The notes under the pieces: model-generated
The model's input: only the letters and a program-made list of their open reading frames with translations
Database searches by the model: none
What the model was told of the DNA's origin: nothing
Origin: Acidobacteriota bacterium
GTDB taxonomy: Bacteria > Acidobacteriota > Terriglobia > Bryobacterales > Bryobacteraceae
DNA length: 48,646 nt
Reading direction: 5' to 3'
Assembly: GCA_016871015.1 (NCBI GenBank)
Contig: VFZX01000012.1
Coordinates: 1-48,646 of the forward strand
Shown here: piece by piece, positions 26,601-34,860 of the stretch
How the letters are laid out: each line of letters begins with the position of its first letter
Position numbering within the stretch: position 1 is the first letter of the stretch
Made by a program: the position numbers and the translations under genes

Positions 26601-29093
26601 ATGGTGAACCCTCGAACCGCCGCCCTGGCCACGTGTGGCCTGTTGCTCGCCGCCGTGTGCATTCGCGAACGGATCGCGCCTTCAGCCGCGCAGCGCGATA
26701 CCACCGCCTGGGGCGCGACCGATCCCTCCTGGTCGCCCGATGGATCGCAGCTCGCTTTTACCCTGTATGGGTCGGTCTGGGTGATGCCCGCCTCGGGTGG
26801 TGAGGCGCGCCAGGTCACCTCCGGACCCGGGTATCACGCGCATCCCTCCTGGTCGCCCAAAGGGGACCGCATCGCCTACATCAACGGACTTCCGCCGGCC
26901 GGTGTGCTCCCTAATGTCCCCGGACGCCTCGAAGTGGTGAACCTCGCCAGCAGCCGGGAGCGGCTGATCCAGACGCCGCACCCCACCGCGGGGAGTCCGG
27001 CGTGGTCCGCCGATGGATCGTCGATCGCCGTGGGACTCGCGGTTCCCGAAACAGGATCGCTGTTGCATATCGTGCCGGTGGACGGCGGCCAGCCGCGGGT
27101 GATCCAGCAGGCACCGCAGCGCGGACGCGTGGGTGCGTGGCTCTCCGCCTCGTGGTGCCACAAGACGAACGAGATCTTCTTTGGCGGACAGCGCCAGGCG
27201 GCGGTCCAGAACGGATCGCAGATGTACGGCGCTCAGCAGATCTGGTCGATGCCGGCCAATCCGGGACCGATCATGATCCAGTTTCCGTTGACGTCGTATC
27301 GCGCGGCTGACATCACGCAGATCCATTCCGTATCCGCTCTGCCGGATTGCACCGGCGCGATCTATTCGGCGGTGATGGTGAACGGTAAGGGCGACCGGGA
27401 GCTCTACCGCGCGGCGGTGTCGAGAGCCGCGCCTACAGCGGTGACGAATACGCCGCGGGACGAGTTCTCACCGGCGGTCTCGCCCGATGGGAGGCAGATC
27501 GCGTTTGCCTCGAACCAGCTTGGGAACCTGGACATCTACACGATGCCGGTGTCCGGCGGCGCGGCGCGGCATGTGCGGATCACGGGGCTCAAGTTCAAGG
27601 AGCGCGCCGCGTCGTTGCGCGTCAAGACGGTGGATGAGAACAACCAGCCCTCGCCGGTGCGCTTGTATGTCCGGGCGGCGGCGGATAAGGCTTACGGGCC
27701 AGTGGGCGGCCAAATGTTCTACTACGGCCTCGATCCGGGCAAGCCGCGGCAAGGGTTCTTTATCAGCAGCGGCGACGACACGTTCCCGCTGCCCGCGGGA
27801 CAAGTGACGCTGGTGGCGCTTAAGGGAATCGAATACCAGGCCGAGGAACGCACCGTGAGTCTGACGCCCGGTGCTACCAGCGATGTCACCATCGCAATGC
27901 GGCGTTGGACCAACTGGAACCAAAAGGGATGGTATACCGGCGAGAATCACTTCCATGCGAACTACAATGGCAGCTATTACCAGCGCCCGCCCGATTCGCT
28001 CGACTGGCTTCAGGCCGAGGACCTGAACGCGGCGAACATGATTGTCGCCAACTCCGAAGGGGCGTTCATCCACGACAAAGAGTTCTTCAAGGGGATGGTG
28101 GATCCGGCGTCCAAGCCCCGCTTCCTGCTCTATTGGGGCCAGGAGTACCGCAATTCGGATCCGCTGGGCCACATGGCGTTCCTGAATATCAAGAAACAGG
28201 TGCCGCCCTCGTTCACGAGCGTTGTGGGGAGCAACTCGCCGTTTGACTATCCGCTGAACACGATGGCCGCGGTCGAAGCGCGCCAGCAGGGCGGACTGGT
28301 GGTCTACGTGCATCCGTTGTCTGGCGCGCTGACCGATCCGCTTGATTCGAATCTCGGGGCGAAGGAAGCGCCCTTGACGGCGGCTCTCGGCGCAATGGAC
28401 GCAATCGACGTGATGCCCTACGGACCAGCCGCATTCGAGATGTGGTACCGGCTGCTGAACTGCGGATTCCGCATTTCGCCGGGCGCCGGGACGGATGTGT
28501 TCACCAATTGGCGCGGCATCAACCGGATCCCGGGCAACTCGCGGCAGTATGTCGAGACGGGCTCCGAGTTCACCTGGCAACGTTGGATCGACCGTTACCG
28601 GGAGGGGCGCGCGTTCGTTACGAATGGTCCGCTGATCCAATTCACTGGGAATGGGCAGCCGCAGGGCTCGTCGTTTGAGTCGCCGCGAGTGAACCTGGTG
28701 GCGGAGGTCTCGAGCCGGACGCCTGTGGATACGATCGAGATAGTCCGGAACGGGGTGGTGATCGAGTCCAAGACGCTTCCAGGGGGAGTGACAAACACGC
28801 GGATCGAAAAGGAAGTCGCGGTCGAGAGCAGCTCGTGGTTTGCCGTGCGGGTGTCCGGCCCTGCTGCGCGCGGGTGGGGAAACGAGACGGTACGCGCGCA
28901 CTCCGGCACGATCCACGTGCTGCGCGGCGGAAAGCCCGTGCTCGTGCGCGAAGATGTGGAGTTGATGATCCGGTGGCTGGGACGCCTGTGGGGGTATCTC
29001 GAGGAGCGCGACAACTTCGGGTCCGCGGCGAACAAGGCCAAGGCGCAGGCGATGTTTGACCGGGGCGTGGCGCACTACCGTGCGAAGCTTTAG
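26601..29093 (+). CDS. PD40/TolB-like beta-propeller fused to CehA/McbA-family metallohydrolase
   Basis: An 830-residue exported protein. The ATG at 26601 opens a signal peptide; an upstream extension of 54 codons overlaps the divergent gene and is unlikely. Residues about 40-330 are PD40/WD40-like repeats, each with the DPSWSPDGSQLAFT-type signature (also HPSWSPKGDRIAYI, SPAWSADGSSIAVG, SPAVSPDGRQIAFA). A beta-sandwich (about 335-430) then leads to the PHP-like metal domain, which opens at E448-N-H450-F-H452. NSEGAFIHD and VHPLSGALTDP follow, and PGAGTDVFTNWRG is near the end. CehA/McbA proteins include carbaryl hydrolase and peptide-modifying enzymes, but most are uncharacterised. The propeller may bind a partner or polymer. 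The C-terminal helical tail resembles that of the protein at 39368-41572. Confidence 0.85.
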   Translation: MVNPRTAALATCGLLLAAVCIRERIAPSAAQRDTTAWGATDPSWSPDGSQLAFTLYGSVWVMPASGGEARQVTSGPGYHAHPSWSPKGDRIAYINGLPPAGVLPNVPGRLEVVNLASSRERLIQTPHPTAGSPAWSADGSSIAVGLAVPETGSLLHIVPVDGGQPRVIQQAPQRGRVGAWLSASWCHKTNEIFFGGQRQAAVQNGSQMYGAQQIWSMPANPGPIMIQFPLTSYRAADITQIHSVSALPDCTGAIYSAVMVNGKGDRELYRAAVSRAAPTAVTNTPRDEFSPAVSPDGRQIAFASNQLGNLDIYTMPVSGGAARHVRITGLKFKERAASLRVKTVDENNQPSPVRLYVRAAADKAYGPVGGQMFYYGLDPGKPRQGFFISSGDDTFPLPAGQVTLVALKGIEYQAEERTVSLTPGATSDVTIAMRRWTNWNQKGWYTGENHFHANYNGSYYQRPPDSLDWLQAEDLNAANMIVANSEGAFIHDKEFFKGMVDPASKPRFLLYWGQEYRNSDPLGHMAFLNIKKQVPPSFTSVVGSNSPFDYPLNTMAAVEARQQGGLVVYVHPLSGALTDPLDSNLGAKEAPLTAALGAMDAIDVMPYGPAAFEMWYRLLNCGFRISPGAGTDVFTNWRGINRIPGNSRQYVETGSEFTWQRWIDRYREGRAFVTNGPLIQFTGNGQPQGSSFESPRVNLVAEVSSRTPVDTIEIVRNGVVIESKTLPGGVTNTRIEKEVAVESSSWFAVRVSGPAARGWGNETVRAHSGTIHVLRGGKPVLVREDVELMIRWLGRLWGYLEERDNFGSAANKAKAQAMFDRGVAHYRAKL

Positions 29094-29098
29094 AAGGC

Positions 29099-29413
29099 TT
29101 AGGCTTGGCCAGCCGAATTACGGGTGAGCCACTCGTCGACGCTGGCCGCCGTGGGGAGGTCGCGGGCGCACTCGGTGAGGTCCGCGATGTGTTCAAGCGG
29201 CAGCGAGCGGATACGGCGCAAGGTGGACTCTGGAAGATCGCCCAAGCGCCTCTTGAGTGCCAGTTCGGCGATCGCCGCCATCCCTTGTCTCCGGCCTTGC
29301 TCAAGCTCCAATTCCTTAAGCGCCAGTTCCAGTCCCTTCTCAAGCCCCTTCTCGTAACCCTGCTCGTGCCAGTAGGTCCAAAACAGCGGCTCCTCGCGAT
29401 TGGATTTTTTCAT
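29099..29413 (-). CDS. stand-alone C-terminal segment of an Rpn-family protein
   Basis: A 104-residue protein that reproduces only the C-terminal part of the Rpn-family protein encoded immediately upstream (29448-30431). Its start (MKKSNREEPLFWTYWHEQGY) aligns with residues from KISNPEQPLFWTYWHEKG of the large protein. Then come a shorter GLEKG repeat, the helical RRLGDLPESTLRRIRSLP module and an almost identical end. Where the large gene has CTG for leucine, this copy has ATG, with GGAG about seven bases upstream, so it could be translated independently. It lacks the nuclease domain entirely. The spacing is 34 nt, same strand. It is either a truncated duplicate or a free regulatory domain; E. 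coli Rpn proteins are known to be inhibited by a small C-terminal product. Confidence 0.6.
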   Translation of the reverse strand: MKKSNREEPLFWTYWHEQGYEKGLEKGLELALKELELEQGRRQGMAAIAELALKRRLGDLPESTLRRIRSLPLEHIADLTECARDLPTAASVDEWLTRNSAGQA

Positions 29414-29790
29414 CTCGTGCTCCAGGCCTCCGCCGTCAACGGCTTGATCAGCTCGCCGACGGGCCTGAATTCCGGGCGAGCCACTGGTCGAGGCTGGCCG
29501 CCGTGGGGAGGTCGCGGGCGCACTCGGTTAGGTCCGCGATCCGTTCCGGCGGCAGCGAGCGGATCAGGCGCATCGTGGACTCTGGGAGATCGCCCAAGCG
29601 CCTCTTGAGTACCAGTTCAGCGATCGCGGCCATCCCTTGTCCCCGGCCTTGCTCAAGCCCCTGCTCAAGCCCCTGCTCACGCCCCTTCTCAAGTCCCTGC
29701 TCTAGTCCCTTCTCAAGTCCCTGCTCTAGTCCCTTCTCGTGCCAGTAGGTCCAAAACAGCGGCTGCTCCGGATTGGATATTTTCAGTTCT
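29108..29790. repeat. direct repeat of the Rpn 3' segment (29108-29413 and 29466-29790)
   Basis: The 3' part of the Rpn-family gene and the following small gene are two direct copies of one roughly 300-bp segment, clearly alike at DNA level (for example, long identical runs around GTGGGGAGGTCGCGGGC and ATCGCCCAAGCGCCTCTTGA in both). The difference in length comes mainly from the 12-bp repeat array, which is longer in the large gene. Confidence 0.75.
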
Positions 29791-30431
29791 TGCACGACCC
29801 ATTGCTCCTCTTCCGGTTTCAACCGGAGGTATGTGTTCACGAAGCCCGCGATCAACTCCGTCCTCGCCTCGTCCATGCCGAGCGACAGTGTGGACCGCAG
29901 ACACTCCAACTTTACCAGCTTGCGCTCCTCCGGCTTCATGCGCATCTTCGACATCAATGCGTACCCGACGGGATTGCCACTGCCCACGTAATCGCGCCAG
30001 TCCAGCAGGTTCAATTGTACGGTCTCGTACTGGAACTTCAGCACGGCGTGGTCTCCAATCTTGACCTCGTACTCGTTCGGCGCGCGCTCACGCGGCGAGT
30101 CGTAGGTGAGCAATCCCACCGGAAACACGGGCACCTGGTGTGTGAACAGGACCCTCGAGAAATAGCTGAACATCCGTTCGGGAAACACGGCCTGCGGAGT
30201 CCCTTGCGCCTCCACCTGGAACACCATGGGGCCGATCCCTTCCAGCCGGGCCTTCACCAGCAGGTCGGCTTCGTGGCGATCGCCTGCGGTGACATCGGTG
30301 AAGATCTCCTGCTGCAGGAACTCGATCGAGTTCCTGTCCATGGCCGCGGCGAGCTTTGGCCAGAACAACATAATGAACTCAATGAAGAAAACACGGAGCA
30401 ATTCCTTGAAAAGCCGGTCGTGATTTGGCAT
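29448..30431 (-). CDS. Rpn-family PD-(D/E)xK nuclease/transposase-like protein
   Basis: A 327-residue protein. The N-terminal 200 residues form a PD-(D/E)xK nuclease-like domain: HDRLFKELLRVFF, then HEAD56LLVKARLEG and VFQVE74AQ76 (the D and ExQ pair of the active site), and FSYFSRVLF. Residues about 238-275 are a repeat of GLEQGLEKG units encoded by a 12-bp minisatellite. The C-terminus (about 275-327) is a DUF4351-like helical module (RRLGDLPESTMRLIRSLP). Rpn proteins are recombination-promoting DNases implicated in phage defence in E. coli; the closest annotation in Acidobacteria is often DUF4351 or transposase. A TAACAT hexamer at 30437-30442 lies 5 nt before the ATG. A truncated C-terminal copy is encoded directly downstream. 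Confidence 0.82.
   Translation of the reverse strand: MPNHDRLFKELLRVFFIEFIMLFWPKLAAAMDRNSIEFLQQEIFTDVTAGDRHEADLLVKARLEGIGPMVFQVEAQGTPQAVFPERMFSYFSRVLFTHQVPVFPVGLLTYDSPRERAPNEYEVKIGDHAVLKFQYETVQLNLLDWRDYVGSGNPVGYALMSKMRMKPEERKLVKLECLRSTLSLGMDEARTELIAGFVNTYLRLKPEEEQWVVQELKISNPEQPLFWTYWHEKGLEQGLEKGLEQGLEKGREQGLEQGLEQGRGQGMAAIAELVLKRRLGDLPESTMRLIRSLPPERIADLTECARDLPTAASLDQWLARNSGPSAS
29648..29739 (-). repeat. 12-bp coding minisatellite (LEQG/LEKG units)
   Basis: About seven and a half tandem 12-bp units, variants of GGACTAGAGCAG / GGACTTGAGAAG read on the minus strand, encode GLEQ/GLEK within the Rpn-family gene. A length change by whole units would keep the frame and lengthen or shorten the helical linker. 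The downstream truncated copy has fewer units. Confidence 0.8.
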
Positions 30432-30456
30432 GTTTTATGTTAGCTCCGACCGCAAG

Positions 30457-30476
30457 GAACGCCGGGAAGGGCGTTC
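30457..30476 (-). terminator. candidate stem-loop at the end of the antiporter gene
   Basis: A perfect 7-bp stem (GAACGCC / GGCGTTC) with a 6-nt loop begins inside the antiporter stop codon on the minus strand. There is no T tract after it, so it is not a classical intrinsic terminator. It could still define an mRNA 3' end between the efflux operon and the Rpn gene. Confidence 0.35.
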
Positions 30477-31731
30477 AACGCCGCCGGAAGACCGCCTGCA
30501 GCAACGGCGGCGTCATCACGGTCGTCAGCAGGACCATCACGACCATCGCCGAGATCAGCGACGAGTCAAACACCGGCTTCCCCTGAACCGAGAGCGCCGC
30601 GCCAATTCCCGTGAAGATCAGTCCTACCTCGCCGCGCGGGATCATGCCAACGCCCACCGCCACGCGCGAGACTCCCTTGTCGATCACGCCGAATCCGCAC
30701 ACCTGCTTTCCAATAACGGCGGCGACGGTCAAGGCCGCCGCCAGTCCGATCACGGATGTCGAGCCGAAGACGTGCAGGTCCACCTTCAGTCCCATCAGCA
30801 CGAAGAACATCGGCACGAAGACCGCCGTCAGCGGCTTGATCAACTCAGCGACCGGCCGGATTCCGCGCGCCTGGTAGGCCGCGTAGTCGTCGTCGGCGAT
30901 TACGAGACCCGCCGCGAACGCGCCCACGATGGGAGCGAGCCCCAGCCACCCGGCTAGCGCCGCGAGCGCAAAGCAGTAGCAGACCGCCAGCACCAGCGTG
31001 ACTCCTTGGACGCGGAACGACTGGGCGATCTTCAACGCGTTGATGTGGATCCGCCGGCCCACCCAGATCGCGCCCACAAGGAACGCGGCCGCCTTCAGAA
31101 CAATCAACGCGACAGGCTTCCACTCGAGCACCGCCCCGCCTCCCCCGCCGATCGAGGTCACCATCCCCGCCACCACCGCGAGGATGATCAGTCCCAACAC
31201 GTCGTCCACCACGGCGGCGCCAAGAATGATCCGAGCCTCGCGTGTTTCCATCTGATTCAGATCCTGCAGCACGCGAGCGGTGATGCCGACGCTCGTTGCC
31301 GTCAGCGTGGCGGCGGAGAACAAATGCACGTACCAGGGCGACTCGGGCAGGAACACCGCGGTGACGCCGTAACCCAGGAGCATCGGCGCGATCACACCCA
31401 AGTGCGCGACAATCGTCGCCGACCAGCCCACAGCCAGCAGCTCGTGCATGTCCGTTTCCAAGCCCACATCGAACAGCAGCAGGATCACGCCGATCTCCGC
31501 CATGAGCTGCAGGCTGGCGCTCGACTTGAGCGAGTCCAGTTGAGGGAGCCCCACCAGCGCCAGGTTGCCCAGCACGATGCCCGCGGCCAGCTCACCCAGC
31601 ACCGCCGGCTGCCGGAGCCGCACCGCCAGCTCGCCTCCGAGCTTGGCGCCCAGCAGCACAACCACCATCCCGAACAGGACCAGCACCACCTGGTCGCCGT
31701 GGCTTGCCAACCCGTGCGCCGCTTCCACCAT
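30475..31731 (-). CDS. CPA2-family cation:proton antiporter
   Basis: A 418-residue integral membrane protein with about 12-13 predicted hydrophobic helices. The family motifs are present: QPAVLGELAAGIVLGN (about 41-56), FDVGLETD, ATLTATSVGITARVLQDLNQ, and the ion-binding aspartate pair in GAAVVD176D177VLGLI. The end of the transport domain reads GMIPRGEVGLIF. There is no C-terminal TrkA-N domain, as in shorter KefB/NapA-like members. It exchanges Na+ or K+ for H+ across the inner membrane. Its ATG lies only 3 nt after the stop of the RND pump gene, so it belongs to the efflux operon. The antiporter may balance the proton flux of the pumps or help pH/salt tolerance; that link is inferred from position. 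Confidence 0.9.
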   Translation of the reverse strand: MVEAAHGLASHGDQVVLVLFGMVVVLLGAKLGGELAVRLRQPAVLGELAAGIVLGNLALVGLPQLDSLKSSASLQLMAEIGVILLLFDVGLETDMHELLAVGWSATIVAHLGVIAPMLLGYGVTAVFLPESPWYVHLFSAATLTATSVGITARVLQDLNQMETREARIILGAAVVDDVLGLIILAVVAGMVTSIGGGGGAVLEWKPVALIVLKAAAFLVGAIWVGRRIHINALKIAQSFRVQGVTLVLAVCYCFALAALAGWLGLAPIVGAFAAGLVIADDDYAAYQARGIRPVAELIKPLTAVFVPMFFVLMGLKVDLHVFGSTSVIGLAAALTVAAVIGKQVCGFGVIDKGVSRVAVGVGMIPRGEVGLIFTGIGAALSVQGKPVFDSSLISAMVVMVLLTTVMTPPLLQAVFRRR

Positions 31732-31734
31732 CTG

Positions 31735-34700
31735 CTAAGCTGCCACCGGACGGGGCGCCGGCTCCGCTTTTTTCTTTCCCCGCGCCAGGCTTTGCAACTT
31801 CGCCATGTAGGTGTAGACGACTGGAGTCAGGTACAGGGTGACCGCCTGCGAGAAGATCAACCCGCCAACCACCACCAAGCCGAGGGATTGGCGCGCGTCG
31901 CCGCCCGCTCCGTATCCCACCGCGATCGGTACAGCCCCCAGCAGCGCCGCCATCGTGGTCATCATGATCGGGCGGAACCGGATCAGGCAGCCCTGGTAGA
32001 TCGCCTCGCGGGCGTCCAACTGCTGGGTCCGCTCGGCTTCGAGCGCGAAGTCGATCTGCATGATCGCGTTCTTCATCACGATGCCGATCAGCATGATCAG
32101 ACCGACGAAGCCGTAGATATTCAGGTCGAGCTTGAACAGCATCAGCGTCAGCAGCGCGCCGAATCCGGCCGAGGGCAGGCCGGACAAAATCGTCAGAGGA
32201 TGGATGTAGCTTTCGTACAAAATGCCCAGCACGATGTAGACCACAAGGATCGCGACAATCAGCAGCAGCGTCAGGTTGGACTGCGAACCCTGGAACGCTT
32301 CGAGCGCCCCCTGGTGCGCCGTGCTGACACCTGAGGGTAGCACCTCGGCGCCCACTTCGTCGAGCATCCGGGCGGCTTCGCCCAGCGGGACTCCGCGCTC
32401 GGTATTGAACGATACCGTCACCGCGGGCAACTGTCCGTAGTGGTTGATCGTCTGCGGACCCACATCCTCGCTCACCGCCGCCACTGAGTCGAGCGGAATC
32501 AGGCGCTCGCCCGAGCCCTTGAAGTAGATCCGCGACAGTGCGTTGGGGTCGCGCTGATCTTCTGGGAGCAGCTCGAGCAGTACCTTGTACTCGTTCACCG
32601 AACTGTAGATGGTCGACACCCAGCGCGGACCAAAGGCATCATAGAGCGCGTTCTCGATCTGCTCGACGTTCACTTGCAGCGCGGCGGCCTTGTCGCGGTC
32701 AATCTTGACGTTCACCTGCGGCGTGCGGATCTGCAGGTTGTTGGTGACGTCGATCAGGCCGGGCCGCTGCGCGAGCTCCTTGGTGAAGCGGTCGGCGGCG
32801 GTGAACAACTCTTCGCGGTCGGGCGACTGCAGCGAGAACTGGTACGGACTCTTGGTCACCTGGCCGCCGATCTGCACGGTGGGCGGATTCTGCAGGTAGG
32901 TACGCAGTCCGGTGACGCTTTCGAGGTCCTGGCGCAGCTCCGACATCACCTGGTCGACGCCCATCTTGCGCGAATGGCGCGGCTTCAAATGGACAATCAC
33001 CTGTCCGTAGTTGGATCCGCCCAAGGTGGACGCGGTCGCGCCGCCGACGCTCGACACCAATCCCTCGACATTCTCGTTCGCCGAGATGATCTTGGCGACT
33101 TCCCTCTGGTGTTCCACCATCTTGAAGTACGACGTGCCTTCGGTGGCCTCAGTAAAGGCGAGGATCTGATCGGTGTCCTGCTCAGGGATAAAGCCCTTGG
33201 GGATCGTGGTGAAGATCCAGTAGGTTCCGCCGAGCAGCCCCAGGAATGCGGCTACGGTGACGAAACGGTACTTCAACACCCATACGAGCGTCACGTCATA
33301 GATCCGCAGCAGCCACTGGAAGAAGCGCTCGGTGGTGCGGTAGAACCAGCCGTGCTTCTTGCCGTGCGACGAGGTGAGGAATCGCGAGCACAGCATCGGT
33401 GTCAGCGTCACGGAAACGACTCCCGAGATCAGCACCGCGACGCAGATGGTAACCGCGAACTCGCGGAACAGCCGTCCGAGCACGCCACCCATGAACAGCA
33501 CCGGGATGAACACGGCGGCGAGCGACAGCGTCATCGACACGATGGTGAATCCGATTTCGCTCGATCCTTCATAGGCCGCCTGCATCGGGCGCTTGCCCAT
33601 CTCGATATGGCGGACAATGTTTTCAAGCATCACGATGGCGTCGTCGACCACGAAGCCCACCGACAGGATCAGGGCCATCATCGACAGGTTGTCGAGGCTG
33701 TAGTCGAGCAGGTACATCACGGCGAATGTGCCGATGATGGAAAAGGGCAGCGCGAGGCTCGGAATAATGGTGGCCGACATGTTGCGCAGGAACAGGAAGA
33801 TCACCATGATCACCAGACCCAGTGTCAGAAGCATGGTGAACTTGACGTCCTCGAACGACTCCGTGATGGTCTCCGAACGGTCGTAGAGGACGTCCATTTT
33901 GACGGACGGCGGAAGCTCGCTCTGGAACACCGGCAGCAGCTTCTTGATGTCCTGCGTGACGGCCATCGTGTTCGTTCCCGGCTGGCGCTGGATGGCCAGG
34001 ACCACGGCGCGCTGCTCATCGCCGTCCTTGTAGTACCAGGAGGCCGCCTTGTCATCCTCGATCCCGTCATTCACCTCGCCCAGCTCTTCGAGGCGGATGG
34101 GGGATCCGTTGCGGTAGGCGACGATCACCGGCCGGAACTGCTGCGCATTCATCAACTGTCCAGTGGCCTGGAGCGTGAAGGCGCGCTGGGGTCCGATGAT
34201 ACTGCCGATAGGAAGGTTGACGTTCCAATTGCGGAGCGCGCTCTCGACTTCGTTGATCCCGACCTGGCGCGCCGCCAGCGCCCGCGGATTCACCTGCACA
34301 TGGACCGCGTACCGCTGCGCGCCGAGCACCTGGACCTGCGCGACGCCGTTCACCATCGAGATCCGTTGGGCGACCCGCGTCTCCGCGTATTCGTTCAACG
34401 TCCACAGCGGCATCGTGCCCGAGGTGAGCACCAGATAGAGGATCGGTTGGTCCGCCGGATTCACCTTGGTGAACGTCGGCGGCGTCGGCATCCCTTGAGG
34501 AAGCAGCCGCGCCGACTGCGTGATCGCCGCCTGGACATCAACCGCCGCGCCATCCAGGTTGCGGCTCAAGTCGAACTCGAGCGTGATCCGCGTGGCGCCG
34601 AGCGAGTTAACCGAAGTCATCGACGCCAGGCCCGCGATCATCGTGAAGTTGTTCTCGAGCGGAGTCGCCACGGCCGAGGCCATTGTTTCCGGACTCGCGC

Positions 34701-34857
34701 CGGGAAGGCTCGCGGTGACGAGCAGCGTCGGCAGGTCGACGTTCGGCAGGTCGCTGACCGGAAGCGCGCGGTAGGCTACTGATCCGAACAGCGCGATGGC
34801 CGCCATCAACAAGCTGGTGGCGATGGGGCGGAGGATAAAGGGTTCGGAAACGTTCAT
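31735..34857 (-). CDS. RND efflux pump permease (HAE1/MdtC-like), second subunit
   Basis: A 1040-residue inner-membrane RND transporter of the hydrophobe/amphiphile efflux family. It shows the N-terminal helix (ILRPIATSLLMAAIALFG), the periplasmic porter halves, and the transmembrane proton-relay motif GFVVD405D406AIVMLENIVRHIE in TM4. The second half repeats this plan and ends with Lys/Pro/Ala-rich residues. The full RND length suggests an active pump. It is 3 nt downstream of the paralogous permease, an arrangement like MdtB-MdtC, in which two different permeases form a mixed trimer. It takes the periplasmic adaptor from the same operon. No outer-membrane channel gene is present nearby. Confidence 0.93.
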   Translation of the reverse strand: MNVSEPFILRPIATSLLMAAIALFGSVAYRALPVSDLPNVDLPTLLVTASLPGASPETMASAVATPLENNFTMIAGLASMTSVNSLGATRITLEFDLSRNLDGAAVDVQAAITQSARLLPQGMPTPPTFTKVNPADQPILYLVLTSGTMPLWTLNEYAETRVAQRISMVNGVAQVQVLGAQRYAVHVQVNPRALAARQVGINEVESALRNWNVNLPIGSIIGPQRAFTLQATGQLMNAQQFRPVIVAYRNGSPIRLEELGEVNDGIEDDKAASWYYKDGDEQRAVVLAIQRQPGTNTMAVTQDIKKLLPVFQSELPPSVKMDVLYDRSETITESFEDVKFTMLLTLGLVIMVIFLFLRNMSATIIPSLALPFSIIGTFAVMYLLDYSLDNLSMMALILSVGFVVDDAIVMLENIVRHIEMGKRPMQAAYEGSSEIGFTIVSMTLSLAAVFIPVLFMGGVLGRLFREFAVTICVAVLISGVVSVTLTPMLCSRFLTSSHGKKHGWFYRTTERFFQWLLRIYDVTLVWVLKYRFVTVAAFLGLLGGTYWIFTTIPKGFIPEQDTDQILAFTEATEGTSYFKMVEHQREVAKIISANENVEGLVSSVGGATASTLGGSNYGQVIVHLKPRHSRKMGVDQVMSELRQDLESVTGLRTYLQNPPTVQIGGQVTKSPYQFSLQSPDREELFTAADRFTKELAQRPGLIDVTNNLQIRTPQVNVKIDRDKAAALQVNVEQIENALYDAFGPRWVSTIYSSVNEYKVLLELLPEDQRDPNALSRIYFKGSGERLIPLDSVAAVSEDVGPQTINHYGQLPAVTVSFNTERGVPLGEAARMLDEVGAEVLPSGVSTAHQGALEAFQGSQSNLTLLLIVAILVVYIVLGILYESYIHPLTILSGLPSAGFGALLTLMLFKLDLNIYGFVGLIMLIGIVMKNAIMQIDFALEAERTQQLDAREAIYQGCLIRFRPIMMTTMAALLGAVPIAVGYGAGGDARQSLGLVVVGGLIFSQAVTLYLTPVVYTYMAKLQSLARGKKKAEPAPRPVAA

Positions 34858-34860
34858 GGA

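Noticed and set aside
29648-29739. Regular short repeats considered as a CRISPR array
   Set aside because: Units are contiguous 12-bp codon repeats without spacers and lie within an open reading frame.
32674-34782. 702-codon plus-strand frame across the RND permease, and the one at 35575-37167
   Set aside because: Shadow frames of high-GC membrane-protein genes, extremely His/Arg/Asp-rich, with no plausible start context.
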